Shown here: piece by piece, positions 34,278-45,999 of the stretch
Numbering within the stretch: position 1 is the stretch's first letter
How the letters are laid out: every line of letters begins with the position of its first letter
Translations under genes and position numbers: made by a program
Origin: Siphonodentalium dalli
Taxonomy: Eukaryota > Mollusca > Scaphopoda > Gadilida > Siphonodentaliidae
Assembly: GCA_032622095.1 (NCBI GenBank)
Contig: CP136068.1
Span: 157,799,465 to 157,863,464 of the forward strand
DNA length: 64,000 nucleotides
Direction: 5' to 3'
Notes under the pieces: model-generated
Database searches by the model: none
What the model saw: the letters and a program-made list of their open reading frames with translations, nothing else
What the model was told of the DNA's origin: nothing

Positions 34278-34722
34278 TTAAAGATACTCAATCCAATTCG
34301 ATGGTCCCCATATAATCAGATTCCAACAACAATAACATTTTTAGAAATGCCACTTCAGTTATCAGAATCGATTGTTTGCCCAAAAATAATGCTAACCACT
34401 GTCAACTATAGTGAAAAATTGCCCGAAAAGTGTTATTTATCAACACGTTGTTGGACGAAATTTGGCCTTATTATCAACACAAAGCCTCTTGATTTTATAC
34501 TTATCCATCTCCATCCGCAATTTGGTCCGAGACTGTCGGCTCGTCGAGTGTTTACTGGGCCACTAATAATTCTCGATGATGGAAAATAATAGATATCAAA
34601 AGTTGATATCTAATAACAAAGAGCTTTGATAGGTGGGTTTCTCGACTCGAATAAAATATTTTTTACTCCCAAATCAGAATAAAGAGTAATTGAGGGGCGC
34701 TTAATCGGATTACGCATCTTAA
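34278..34722 (+). mobile_element. AGGTACTCAATCCG-family MITE copy
   Basis: It begins at TTAA 34278-34281 with agatactcaatccaattcga and closes at TTAA 34719-34722. The interior phrases match the copies at 16919 and 45054. Frames that appear open inside it are chance. Confidence 0.65.
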
Positions 34723-34797
34723 TAATGATTTTTGTTGAACTTATTATCTGAAGGTTTCCTAAGGGAACTACTCATCGATGAGTATTTAGTAAAGAAA

Positions 34798-34878
34798 TGT
34801 TTAAACCTTGCCCTAATGTTTAAACCTTGCCCTAATGTTTAAACCTTGCCCTAATGTTTAAACCTTGCCCTAATGTTT
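34798..34878. repeat. 19-bp tandem repeat, four copies
   Basis: Unit tgtttaaaccttgccctaa, almost perfect. Confidence 0.92.
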
Positions 34879-35100
34879 CGAGCATCTGGGAGATAGATAC
34901 TTATTATTATCCATTTTCGTCATTAAATAGAACAAATTGTGAACCTAGTATATTGTGGATTTTTGTATATTTCCTCGCTCAAATGTCCCGAACGAAAAAG
35001 TGCTTTTCTTGCTGCTCTTTCACAAACTGTTTTCATGCTCGAATCCCCGAATATCCAACGAAACAGAGTATGTTTATCTGTTAAATGTATAATGTTTAGA

Positions 35101-35485
35101 TTAACCCTTTACCCAACAAAACGGCCAAAACCGGCCAAATAAAGCTTCAACAGCCTAAAATATCTTGGGTCTGTCTCAATAGAACCATACAAATATGGAT
35201 ATCATTGGAACCGGCACATTGTGATAGTTACAGTTATGCCCTGTGCCAATGCATTCTCTTATATATTCGAGTCGACCATAGGTCGCTTCGCATATATAAG
35301 AGAATGCATTGGCCTAAAAGAAATCTTTTTTTAACACTTTTTAACATTTTTTCTTACATTCTTTAACAATTTTATAATTTTAATGTGTTAAGCCAATGCA
35401 TTATCTTATATATGCGAGGCGACCTATACTCGCATATATAAGAGAATGCATTGGCACAGGGGCCTTCTGTTGGGTAAAGGGTTAA
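35101..35485 (+). mobile_element. TTAA MITE family 1, copy 5
   Basis: TTAA at 35101-35104 and 35482-35485, with the 14-bp CCCTTTACCCAACA termini. The right palindromic module has lost the central atggtcg of its loop, and a few substitutions mark it as older than copies 1 and 3. Confidence 0.88.
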
Positions 35486-35624
35486 GTTTATGCAGTTATA
35501 ACCCAATAGTTTGTTATAATAAATTTGTCTTCAAACTTTTCAATTATGAGTCATAAGTGTAATGTAAACAATTAAGTTATTTCTTATAATTTGATCCCAG
35601 CTGAAGGTAAACAAAACACCTACA

Positions 35625-36375
35625 TGTAATAATAACCACTTGATTTTAGAGTTATCCATCTTTAACTGCAAGACCGTCCATTTGAACTCATGTTTCTGGT
35701 CCACAATCAATTGAAATGGCAAACTTCAAAAATCGATATCTGATCAATCTGAGCTTTTATGGGTAGGTTCCTAAACTCGAATCAAATATTTTTCATCCCC
35801 GAAGCCAAAGAAATAGTAATTTAGGAGCATCTGATCGGATTTAGTACATTTAAGGGCCATGGAAATAATATAAAATCATTTATGGACCCAGTCATTTAGA
35901 ACCACATCTCAGACAGTTCTTTAGAAGTATTGGGCCACATATAGAGTGACTAAATTCAAGGAGACCAAGTTTCCCCTGCCATACCCCACACCTGCCCAAC
36001 CTCAAAATATGCATTTCTGGTCATTAATTGCTGACAATGGTCTCTATCTTGGTCAATTGTGGCCAATCTTATTTCAATTAAATGAGATACAATCAATAAA
36101 ATAAAAACACAGGTTTGAAACTGATAAATTCTTTTCAAGAAGCTGAAAACATGAATTTCCATAGATTTGGGAGCCAAGACCTGCCCTTACATTTTACATT
36201 AAGGGCCATGGCAATTATATCAATAATTTATGGACCCAGTCATTTGATATTCGTTTATATAACCACATTCTTTAGATGTATTGAACCACATATAGAGTGA
36301 CTAAAATCAAGGAAACCAAGTTTCCCCAGCCTTACCCCACACCTGCCCTACCTCAAAATATGCATTTCTGGCCAA
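35625..36375. repeat. Half MITE followed by a duplicated 175-bp segment
   Basis: 35625-35852 is the right half of the AGGTACTCAATCCG family, ending at TTAA 35849-35852. It is followed by two diverged copies of a unit containing tatggacccagtcattt, ccacatatagagtgacta and ctcaaaatatgcatttctgg, at about 35853-36023 and 36200-36375. Confidence 0.6.
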
Positions 36376-37084
36376 AATATCTCTATGAATTTGAATATAA
36401 ATTTATTGGAAAGCATCAAGACAATATTGGTCACACAAGATATAAATCCTAAAAAAGTATAAATTAATAAATTTGGTAATTAATAAACACACATCAATAT
36501 CAGATGATGATACACATGATGAGGTAAATGTATTTAGTGAAGTTACCTCAACATGTTGGTGAGAGTATTTCTCACTTGTATAGACACTTTCATGTTAAAT
36601 ATGGGTTCTGCCTGTATTCGATGTATTTTTACAGACTAGAAGCGGAATTACAAAGCCGAGCGACAAGGTTGTTGAAGACCAATTCACATCCCCATTATTG
36701 CAGAGCTCACAAACTCTGCATTCACAAGCTTACATGTACCTCTATCAGTAAATTGTTCATTAGAAGCAGCTACATCTGTATTTCACGTCGCCCCGTATAT
36801 GGTAAAATGTGCATAGTTATGAATTTACCTTGTAAGGATGGTACAATGTTGGATGCTATACTACATCTGTATGTCACGCCTTGTATGTAAAATGGGCGGG
36901 TTATGAATTTACCTCTTAACTACGGTGCAGTGTTGGTTGCTGTAGAATGATTTGTGGGGCAAGTTCTGTTACAGGCTCGTGATTTCATTTAAATGGACCG
37001 GTAAAACTACATGGTTACGATGCCAGTTGGTCCCTAACTACAGCAGAAATGGTAGACTTCGGTTGGTAGTTATAGCGTTCGATA
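36376..37084. other. No supported gene
   Basis: A loosely duplicated 80-bp stretch (gttatgaatttacct words) occupies about 36774-36945. The plus-strand open frame at 36528-36890 has no motif, codon signature or splice support. Confidence 0.35.
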
Positions 37085-39625
37085 CCTTGTCTGATGGTAA
37101 TACAAACGTGCGTGTGCGTGACAGTGCGTCCATCAACGATTTCCTTTAGCATGGGCTACAGGTCGTACCTTTGGTCGGATCATTATGAAATTTGTCATAG
37201 CTGTTGGCATTGAAATGTAGAAGAGAACGAGTCATTTTGGGGTCATTCGGCAAAAAAACATTGCCGCCACTGGCCATCTTGGATTTCAAAATTCAATCCA
37301 TTAGCATGTGCTACAGGTCGTACTTTTCCTCTTATCATCATGAAATTTGTCATGGATGTTAATATTGATATGTAGATGGGAACGAATCATTTTGGGGTCA
37401 TTCGGCCATAAAACATGACCGCCGGCAGTCATCTTGTGTTTTAGTCTTTGCATGACTAAATCGTTTGGCACGGGCTACAGGTCATACCTTTCATCGGATC
37501 ATCATGAAATTGGTCATGCCTGTTAACATTGACATGTAGATGGGAACGAGTCATTTTGGGGTCATTCGGCTATAAAACATGGCCATCTTGGATTTTACTC
37601 TTTGCATGACTAAATCCTTTGGAAAAGGGCTACAAGTGTATCTTTGGTCGGATCATTATGAAATTTGTCATGGCATTTGACATTGACATGTAGATGGGAA
37701 TGAGTCATTTTGGCATCATTCAGCAAAAAAAACAAAGCCATGATCCGACCAAAGGTACAACCTGTAGATGGGAACGAGTCATTTTGGCATCATTCGGCAA
37801 TAAAAACAGCCATCTTGGATTTCCAAATTCAATCCATTAGCACAGGCTACAGGCCAGAGTGTTTGTCTGAGCATCATGAAATTTGTCTTGTATATTAATA
37901 TTGACATGTAGATGGGAACGAGTCATTTTGGTGTCATTTGGCCATGAAACATGGCCAGCAGCAGCCATCTTGGATTTTACTCTTTGCACGACTAAATCCT
38001 TTGGCATGGGCTACAAGTCGTAACCTTTGGTTGGATCATCATGAAATTGTTCATGACCGTTGACATTGACATGAAGATGGGAACGAGTAATTTTGGGGTC
38101 ATTCGCCAATAAAACATGGCCACTAGCAGCCATCTTATTATTGTATTCTTTGCACGACCAAATCAATTGGCACGGGCTACAAGTCGTATCTTTGGTCGGA
38201 TCATTGTGAAATTTGTCATTGCTGTTGAAATTGACATTTAGATGGGAAACGAGTCATTTTATGGTCATTCGGCAAAAAAAACATGGCCGCCAGTGGTCAT
38301 CTTGGATTTAACAAAAATCAATCCATTAGCACGTGCTACAGGCCTAACTGTTCGTCTGATCATCATGAAATTTGTCATGGCTGTTGACATTGACATGTAG
38401 ATTGGAACAAGTCATTTTGGCATCATTCGGCAATAAAAACAGCCATCTAGGATTTAGCACGGGCTACAGGCCGGATTGTTTGTCTGATCATCATGAAATT
38501 TGTCGTGGATGTTAATATTGAAATGTAGATGGAAACAAGTAATTTTGGGGTAATTCGACCATAAAACATGGCTGCCGGCAGCCACCTTGGATTTTACTCT
38601 TTGCACTACTAAATCCTTTGGCACGGGCTACAAGTCGTAACCTTTGGTCGGATCATCATGAAATTTTTCATGACTGTTGACATTGACATGTAGATGGGAA
38701 CGAGTAATTTTTGTGTCATTCGTCAATAAAACATGGCCACTGGCAGCCATCTTAGATTGTATTCTTTCCATGACTAAATCCTTTGGCACTGGCTACAGGT
38801 CGTACCTTTGGTCGGATCATTATGAAATTTGTCATGGCTGTTGACATTGACATGCAGATAGGAAAGAGTCATTTTGGCATCATGCAGCAAAAAAACATGG
38901 CTGCCAGCAGCCATCTTGGATTTCCAAATTCAATCCATTAGCACGGGCTACATGCCGGATTGTTCGTCTGATCATCATGACATTTGTCTTGGATATTAAT
39001 ATTGACATGTAGATGGGAACGAGTCATTTTGGTGTCATTCGGTCATGAAATATGGCCTAACTGTTCGTCTGATCATCATGAAATTTGTCATTGCTGTTGA
39101 CATTGACATATAGATGGGAACGAGTCATTTTGGCATTCTCCGCCATCAGCCATCTTGGATTTCCATATTCAATCCATTAGCACGAGTACAAGCCGGATTG
39201 TTCGTCTGATCATCATCAAATTTGTCATGGATATTAATATTGACATGTAGATGGGAACGTGTCATTTTGGAGTCATTCTGCCATAAAGCATTGCTGCCGG
39301 CAGCCATTTTGGATTTGTCTCCGTGCACGACTAAATACTTTGGCACACCCTACAGTCCACTTCCCTCATCCAATCATCACCAAACTCCATATTAATCTTG
39401 ATATTGATCTACTAGAGCGATCAAATGTTTTTGAATTTAACTGGAAAACATAGCGCCAGTGGCCATATTGGATTTTACTTTATATATATCTCTTCATGTT
39501 GATAATCTAGTATTACTTAGACATTTCAACTTTCCGCATTTCTAATTGCTACATTGACTGTAACACATTAAATTATTGCCTTTCCAAGCTGATCTAGAGT
39601 GTCGTTAACACTTTCATTTCATGTG
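37085..39625. repeat. Large dispersed repeat, second copy of the 20-22 kb family
   Basis: At least twelve diverged subunits carry tgacatgtagatgggaacga, cattcggc and agccatcttggatt words. The right end, tgtcgttaacactttcattt, matches the right end of the block at 20175-22016 (tgtcattgacactttcatt). Subunits are more diverged here than in the first block. Confidence 0.75.
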
Positions 39626-39885
39626 ACATACAATTCTTCAACTAGTTATGTTGGGATGTAAGAATTTATGAAACTCGTTTGATAAATTTGATTCATAACT
39701 AGTTGAAGATAGTGAACTAGTGTATCAGTAGTAGCTGCTTCCAGGAGATGAATCTGGACAAGCCAATTATGATCACGTGTGTACTCTTTTGAAAGTTTAT
39801 GCATAAAAAAAATCAGTGGAATACACTTCCTTGCGGCTGTATATGCGTATATGATTCGGTGAAAACGTATGCAAACGGCACACAC

Positions 39886-40338
39886 TTAAAGGTACTCAAT
39901 TCGACCAGAGGGTCTTATATTACTATTTCTTTGGGGTAAAAAATATTTTATTCGAGTCGAGGAACCCACACCACACATCAAAGCTCAAGAGTGATTAGAT
40001 ATCGATTTTTGAAATCTATTAATTTTCCGATATGTAGCCCACAAGTTGGCAGAACACGTGATCAAAACGAACAAATTGCGGGTGTAAGAAGGATAACTCT
40101 AAAATCAAGTGCTTACTATGAACAATAATAACCACTTGTAGAGTTATCCATCTTACACCCGCAATTTGTTCTGCCAATTTGTGGGCTACATATCCGAAAA
40201 TTAATAGATTTCAAAAATCGATATCTAATCACTCTGAGCTTTGATGGGTGGGTTCCTCGACTCGAATCAAATATGTTTTACCCCCAAAGCCAAAGAAATA
40301 GTAATATAGGACCCTCTGATCGGATTGAGTACTTTTAA
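39886..40338. mobile_element. AGGTACTCAAT foldback MITE with TTAA ends
   Basis: TTAA at 39886-39889 is followed by aggtactcaattcgaccaga. The right end tctgatcggattgagtactt precedes TTAA at 40335-40338. Unlike the other copies, both halves are inverse to each other along nearly their whole length (about 210-bp arms around 40118-40135), giving a long hairpin. Confidence 0.8.
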
Positions 40339-40826
40339 CAACTGTGATATACGAACCATATGCTAGTCATGATCCCGGTCTTAATTGTCATTATCGATTT
40401 CTCAAAGGTGCAACAGTAGAGAGAAGTTTGTCTTTTACGGGAAAACTGTGAAGTGTGTGAAAACGCTCCCATTCCTCGACGTCGTCTCCCAGTACAAGGA
40501 CAACACACCATATGTTCGTTGGAGCTGACTCGCCTGGCTGAGCACACAGGGACCTGTGGCTGAGCAGATACCACAAATATTGGAGCTACCAGTAGGCTAT
40601 AGGTCATGCCATGAATATCTACTATGTATAGCTAACGCCCGTAGCATAGATTTGTGGCATGATCTACCAATAGGCGTACACTGGGTGTTTCCTTTGCATA
40701 CGATTTTAAGCAAGCATAATGTGCAACGGACTGTGAAGATGCAGATGCATACATGTACGTCCGGCAGATAAATTTCACACGAATTTGATCAGACAACTAG
40801 GTTTTTACCAAAGATGATGGTCGAAA
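40339..40826. other. Downstream flank of the CARD gene
   Basis: This lies 3' of the minus-strand CARD gene. A minus-strand frame (about 40391-40540) after ctcag reads protein-like, but no donor, start or family supports it. No AATAAA was found on the minus strand close to the stop. Confidence 0.3.
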
Positions 40827-42038
40827 TCATTTGCGTCTTGAGAGATTTGGGTTGGGACGTAATTTACCGGGGTTTCGTGGTGTCATGGAATTGTTACCCT
40901 GCCATTGTTGTATGAATGGGCTTCCAGTCTTCCCGTGGTCCTTTCCGCCAAACCCACTCCCTGCATTAACACTGTTGTTTTCTCTGCCAGCATTCGAAAC
41001 TTTTGACTGATATTTCCTTCCAATAATATGACGATCGGCATCTTGATTGGGGACCAAGGTTGCTGTTGCTTTGGCTGCTTCTTGGTCCTTCTTGAACGTG
41101 GACATAAACTCAGTCATTTCACTCATTTGTGACGTTAACTGCTGGATTTCGTCCTGGTTCTGTTTATTATGGTTAAGAATTTGCTCGTTCTGGTCAACAA
41201 TTGTAGTTGCAGTGGCAGAGAAAGCTTTCAAGTCAAGTTTCAAGTCATCTACTTTCTCTGTGACAACCGTCTCCAACCGTCTCTCACTTTCCGATTTTCT
41301 CTTGTCCATTTCAGATATTTTTTTTACTAGTTCACCCAAGTTATCCATCTTATCCACCACAGTCTGGAGTTTTGCTTCTATGGCGGCTTTCTCTCGAATA
41401 TCTTCTTGCTTGCTCTTTTCGTCTGGTATGGTAGAAGATTCCGGATTTGACGGTTGGTCGTCTTCGGACAGGTCAATGTTATTCCTTCGTTCAGATTTCA
41501 ATTCCTCCAGTTCACTTGTCTTTTGCTTTATAGTTATGTCTTTTTTGTCCATCTTCTGCTGCATTGCTTTCAGTTTATAAGACAGAAAATCGCGATCCTG
41601 GTCCAGTCTCTTCATCTTATTTAAATAGTTACTATTGTTATTTTTAGAACGTGTAATCTCATTCTTCAACAGAGTGATATCATACTGAAGACTGTCGATT
41701 TTTGTGCAAGCGTCATCGAACATGGATTTGAGTTCGTCATATTCGTATTGTACCTCGACTCCTTCAGAAAGAAGATCAAACGCCTCAGTCTGACCAGTTC
41801 GCCTCAACATTGTTATGAAGGTGATATAATCTTTGTCATCTTTCTTCGCAATCGTTTTCATTAACATTTGTATTTTCTCTTCGTTTGACAACTCAATCTT
41901 ATTGCACATTATATCGTCGACTTCATCCCGCCTGAGAACTTTATATTCCTTCATATGATTGACAGAAGTTAGTAGAGAAATGCATCTCTTCAGTTTGGTA
42001 ATGCTTGAATTTATTTTGTTGACATATTCGATTCTCAT
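40827..42038 (-). CDS. CARD plus coiled-coil protein
   Basis: This is a 403-residue open frame, far longer than chance here. Residues about 15-92 have the helical pattern of a caspase recruitment domain: LLTSVNHMKEYKVLRRDEVD, then NEEKIQMLMKTI, then YITFITMLRRTGQTEAFDLL. Residues about 95-185 and 215-320 are heptad-rich coiled coil (many Lys, Glu, Leu, Gln). The tail, about 325-403, is Gly/Asn/Pro-rich and basic, ending in LSRRK. CARD domains act in innate-immune and apoptotic adaptor assembly by CARD-CARD contact; the partner is unknown. A splice acceptor (gatatttcag) lies 22 bases upstream of the ATG, so this is probably the last and main coding exon after a 5' UTR exon. The frame is open back to the acceptor, leaving room for a coding upstream exon. 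It is not assigned to a named CARD family. Confidence 0.82.
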   Translation of the reverse strand: MRIEYVNKINSSITKLKRCISLLTSVNHMKEYKVLRRDEVDDIMCNKIELSNEEKIQMLMKTIAKKDDKDYITFITMLRRTGQTEAFDLLSEGVEVQYEYDELKSMFDDACTKIDSLQYDITLLKNEITRSKNNNSNYLNKMKRLDQDRDFLSYKLKAMQQKMDKKDITIKQKTSELEELKSERRNNIDLSEDDQPSNPESSTIPDEKSKQEDIREKAAIEAKLQTVVDKMDNLGELVKKISEMDKRKSESERRLETVVTEKVDDLKLDLKAFSATATTIVDQNEQILNHNKQNQDEIQQLTSQMSEMTEFMSTFKKDQEAAKATATLVPNQDADRHIIGRKYQSKVSNAGRENNSVNAGSGFGGKDHGKTGSPFIQQWQGNNSMTPRNPGKLRPNPNLSRRK

Positions 42039-42059
42039 ATTGATATGTTGTTTGTAATC

Positions 42060-42131
42060 TGAAATATCAACAATGTAAAGGTATTAGATATATTCTGAAA
42101 TGTCAACAATGTAAAGGTATTAGATATATTC
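42060..42131 (-). promoter_or_regulatory. Tandemly duplicated splice acceptor upstream of the CARD exon
   Basis: The minus strand reads aatatatctaatacctttac, attgttgacatttcag, and then the same again with gatatttcag, in two tandem copies of about 36 bp. Each ends in a usable AG. The inner acceptor is 22 bases before the ATG and the outer about 58. Use of the outer one would add about 36 bases to the exon. Confidence 0.6.
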
Positions 42132-42959
42132 AGGGTTGAAGCTAATATTTTGTTACCTATTTTGCTTTTGTCATATTTTTAATTGAGATTTATTATAGAA
42201 AATAATATGTTTGATCTGAGACCTTGAAAAGGTTATCTTCTTATATGTACAATTGTGCATTGTTGAACATATTTATTGTAGCCCATAACATACAATGTAA
42301 ATTACACGTATTAGTATAAACATACATATAGGTGTGGGCACAGAGGATCGGAGTACAAGTTGCCGAACTTATCAGATCTCGAGTTCATCTGCATTATAAG
42401 GCATTCAGCCAGATTCAACTGCTAATCATTAAGATATTGGTTCAACATGTGCTGTGTAATATGGCTGCTGGCTGTTGTGGCTATCGCCTCGCGTTATGTG
42501 AGTAGGATGCACATTTGACATGATAATTATGAGAAACGGTCTGCTTCTCTCGACAACTACACGTTGAATGAGCTGAGATGTAATTTTCATATTTATCATA
42601 GTTTATATCACTGCACAGTCTTTTTTTTTCTTTTGCAAGTAGTTCTATACATGTTACCTATGATTTCCACAGATGTAGAATTATATGCCCATCTATTTGA
42701 TATTTTATATGTGGGTTAGAGGTATATGTACTGTTTCAACATTAAGTTACTAGTAACCAAATAATGACTGTTTGTTTCGTTTTTATGAATCAACTTTGTA
42801 TGCCATGCATGTGTGATTTCTATAGTAGCTTTTAATTGAGACAAAGCTGGTAGTTATGCAAATTTCGAATTCCAAATTATGCTCTATATATATATATATA
42901 TATATCTTCTTAACAACATGTTCAACAACAGCAACAACATCCGCGAACTGAAGAAGAAA
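42132..42959. other. Intron or upstream flank, no supported feature
   Basis: AT-rich sequence with an (AT)n tract near 42886-42905. If the exon candidate at 45.7 kb is real, this is intron of the CARD gene. Confidence 0.35.
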
Positions 42960-43294
42960 GTTAGTCCATATGACTAACTTAGGTTAGTCAACTGTTTGTC
43001 CACTGAATTACTAACTTAGCCTAGTCATAATGAATAAGTCATACAATTAGTCACAATGACTAGGGTGATGCTAATCATAACGAAAAATGGTTAGTCAAAG
43101 TGACTATTAGACTACACTTGCGGCAATTAGACTACAATTGATTTAGTAAAATGACTAGGTTGAGTCATAATGACTAACTTTTCTGAGTCACTGGGAATGT
43201 GAACATGTAATTTGGTGGAAATGGTGTGCAAATAATTTCAATACTCAACCAGATGATATATTATCCAGAATCAGAAACCGAATTGAAATCAGGG

Positions 43295-43343
<49 letters not shown>

Positions 43344-44105
43344 CATATTCTATTTATCATATGACACCTATAAATTGATTATGATGTCCAAAACGTACAC
43401 AAATCACTATATGACATCGGCAGCAAAAGGTTAATGTGACGTCACTTCATTGCACCGGAAGCCCATTTACACCTGGTGAACTAGCAGAAATAATATGCAC
43501 GTGAAGATATAGTGCGCTATTCTGTTCTCAGTTTGTGACATTATATCGTATGTTTATTAGATAAATACGAATTACATATTCTATTTATCGTATAACAATA
43601 TATTTCAAGATTATAATTGCGAGAATTTAGGCATCGCGTTGATTGACGCGCACGAATTTGACCTGCATTTAGTCAGAGATGCGGCTCGGCCCCCGGCTGC
43701 CATTCAGCCAATCAGAACACACTTTTTGTCAACAAACCAATCAAATTATCGGAAGGTGATATGAATTAGTAATTGATATGAAATTGATTTATGACATAGT
43801 TTCCAACGTAAATAATGATTGAGTCATATGATAAATATATATATGCCGTTATATTCTCCCATCAATTCGTTCAATTAAAGATCCAATAGAACTGCTATAA
43901 ATTGGAAATTGATATTTAGCAATGAATAATAAACATAATCCAAGGTAGTTTTGCAATTATAGTTATTCTTGGTGTAACATAGTAACTATGACTAACACCA
44001 GAGTTAGTCGTAGTTACTCGCTAAAATGTGTTGGTCAATCAAAGTGACTCCAAATGTTTGTGACTAACCCTAAATTAGTCATATTGACCCAATTTGTTCT
44101 CTGTT
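42960..44105. mobile_element. Element with multiple GTTAGTC/GACTAAC words at both ends
   Basis: About 12 copies of gttagtc, tagtcat or inverse forms lie in 42960-43200, and about 7 in 43985-44095. They bracket an (AT)n microsatellite (43297-43340) and a 500-bp dispersed repeat (43341-43838). Termini with arrays of short inverted words suggest a foldback-type element; exact ends were not found. Confidence 0.4.
43341..43838 (+). repeat. 500-bp dispersed repeat, copy 1
   Basis: Near-identical to 52337-52853, with shared phrases such as caaaaggttaatgtgacgtc and gagaatttaggcatcgcgtt. It is preceded here by a 44-bp (AT)n microsatellite. Confidence 0.88.
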
Positions 44106-44439
44106 GTGATGTTACACATATTTCACGTGTTGTAAGTAACTGCGTGAATGGGGATCCGAATCTTCAAGATACCTACATATTTTGATTTAGAAAAGGGAAG
44201 AAAATGAATCTATTTGTATAACATTACAAATTTCAGCTGTGATATGTCTATGTTTGTCTATTGATGTAATATTTTAAGACATTGTCAATTGGAATATGTG
44301 TCAAAAAAACGCTTAGGATGAATTATTAAAATCTTGGCAAATGAAATTAACGTGATTATCAATACATCCAGATACCGAGGCAACTCAACAACATCATAGT
44401 ATTGTATCAGGACTACTTAACCAGAGGTGGACGAGTTTC

Positions 44440-44850
44440 ATGAAGGCCCCTTGACCGATTTATGTCAAACAAAGTGTGGCTCCCCACCCGATCCAAAATG
44501 GCCGCCATCCAGAGGGGTTCAAATAGGACACCCGTGCCATTTCTCGGCCCTTTGGCCGATTTAGGTCAAACAAAGGGTTTTGTAGGGTGGCTCCAAAGGT
44601 ACATGGGAGCCCTATTTGAACCCATCTGGATGGCGGTCATTTTGGATCGGGTGGGGTGAAAGGGGTGAATATTTAGATTGGCTGGGACCACCATACAACA
44701 CCCTTTGTTTGACCTGACTCGGTCAAAGGGGCCGAGAAATGGCACGGTGCCCTATTTGAACCCCTCTGTATGGCGGCCATTTTGGATCGGGGTGGGATGA
44801 AAGGGGTGTGTGGAAAGAGTGCATTGGGGGCCACCCTATAACAACTTTGT
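44440..44850. repeat. Inverted repeat cluster with ccaaaatggccgcc words
   Basis: gatccaaaatggccgccatc at 44490 is matched by inverse copies near 44626 and 44770. Each copy is flanked by ctcggcccctttgaccga and 'caaacaaagggttttgta' words. Diverged relatives occupy 49690-50300. Confidence 0.65.
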
Positions 44851-45053
44851 TTTGGCATACATATAAACATTTTCGAATGAGGAATGGAAGTCACATTCGT
44901 GTGATATATTTCCATGCAATAAGTCGAACTATAATAGGTTTATTGAGGAATTACTGATTATATGCCATTCACAAAATTAATAACTGCACGAAATTGGTTT
45001 GCCTCGCGATATCTGGCATTGATGATCGCTTTAATTTGTGGTATATGCTTATC

Positions 45054-45484
45054 TAAAGGTACTCAATCCGAATTAACATTCGCAGATTACTATTTCCTTG
45101 GCTTCGGGGGTAAAAAATATTTGATTCAAGTCGAGGAACCCACCCATCAAAGCTCAGAGTGATCAGATATCGATTTTTGAAATCTATAATTTTAATTTTT
45201 AAGTGGCCCAGTAAACAGCAGACGAGAATACTTTCTCTGACCAAATTGCGGATGAAGATGGATAACTCTAAAATCAAGTGGCTTTTTGTGTCAGATATTT
45301 GACAAACCGGCAATATTTCGTTGATAAATAACAGGTTTTTGTAAATTTTATGCTATAGTTGACTGCGGTTAGCATTATTTTTGAGCAATTAATCGATTCT
45401 GACAACTGAAACGGCATTTCAAAAAATATTGTTGTTGTTGGAATGATGATATGGGGACCATCGAATCGGATTGAGTACCTTTAA
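45054..45484. mobile_element. AGGTACTCAATCCG-family MITE copy
   Basis: The left end aggtactcaatccgaattaa follows a mutated TTAA (ctaa). The right end atcggattgagtacct precedes TTAA at 45481-45484. The interior includes gttgttgttggaatgatgat and ggataactctaaaatcaag. Confidence 0.75.
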
Positions 45485-45700
45485 CTAGTTCATTTTTCTG
45501 TAATGGAATAAGAAATAATTCACACCGCGATGTGAGTTGGCGGGAATTCTAGTGATATATGCGCAAACATGGAAACGAATGGCACCCAGAAAGTCGAGTA
45601 CAGACATTTTCAATTGTAATTTTAAATAATATTTTTACGTACGGTGGGGGTAAGATATCACAACACCCCCACTGTCGTCACATCCTTGTAAGATACTCAC

Positions 45701-45795
45701 CTTCCAGAGAAATCGCCACCGTATTCGAGAAGATCGATGCCTAATCGATAAACACTGGTAAATATATATCCACCTGTGTAAACGTTTGGCTGGTC
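45701..45795 (-). other. Possible 5' UTR exon of the CARD gene
   Basis: On the minus strand, cgatttctctggaag is followed by a strong donor, gtgagtatc (GT at 45699-45700). Upstream are TATA-like words (gttatatagtag). There is no ATG in a useful frame before the donor, so it would be non-coding. The next minus-strand acceptors are the duplicated pair at 42060-42131, 3.6 kb away. The link is conjecture from splice-site quality and strand. Confidence 0.28.
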
Positions 45796-45999
45796 ACTAC
45801 TATATAACGTATATAGTATACATATACTAGTGTCCTTCTTCCCGTTTAGCAAATAAATACCCTGGCGCAGTATATATAAAACGACATGTATAATTATGTT
45901 AGGTTCTATATTCTTTCGTGCCAGAATAGATAATTTTTTTGGAAATATGAGGCGGACATTTATACGATCAATGCATGCTTTGTCGAGTTCTCAGAAAAA

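Noticed and set aside
36528-36890. 120-codon plus-strand frame
   Set aside because: No recognisable domain, no splice signals, and it overlaps a diverged 80-bp duplication.
40391-40576. Protein-like minus-strand stretch downstream of the CARD gene
   Set aside because: No start, no convincing donor or acceptor pair and no family. It could be a remnant, but support is too thin.
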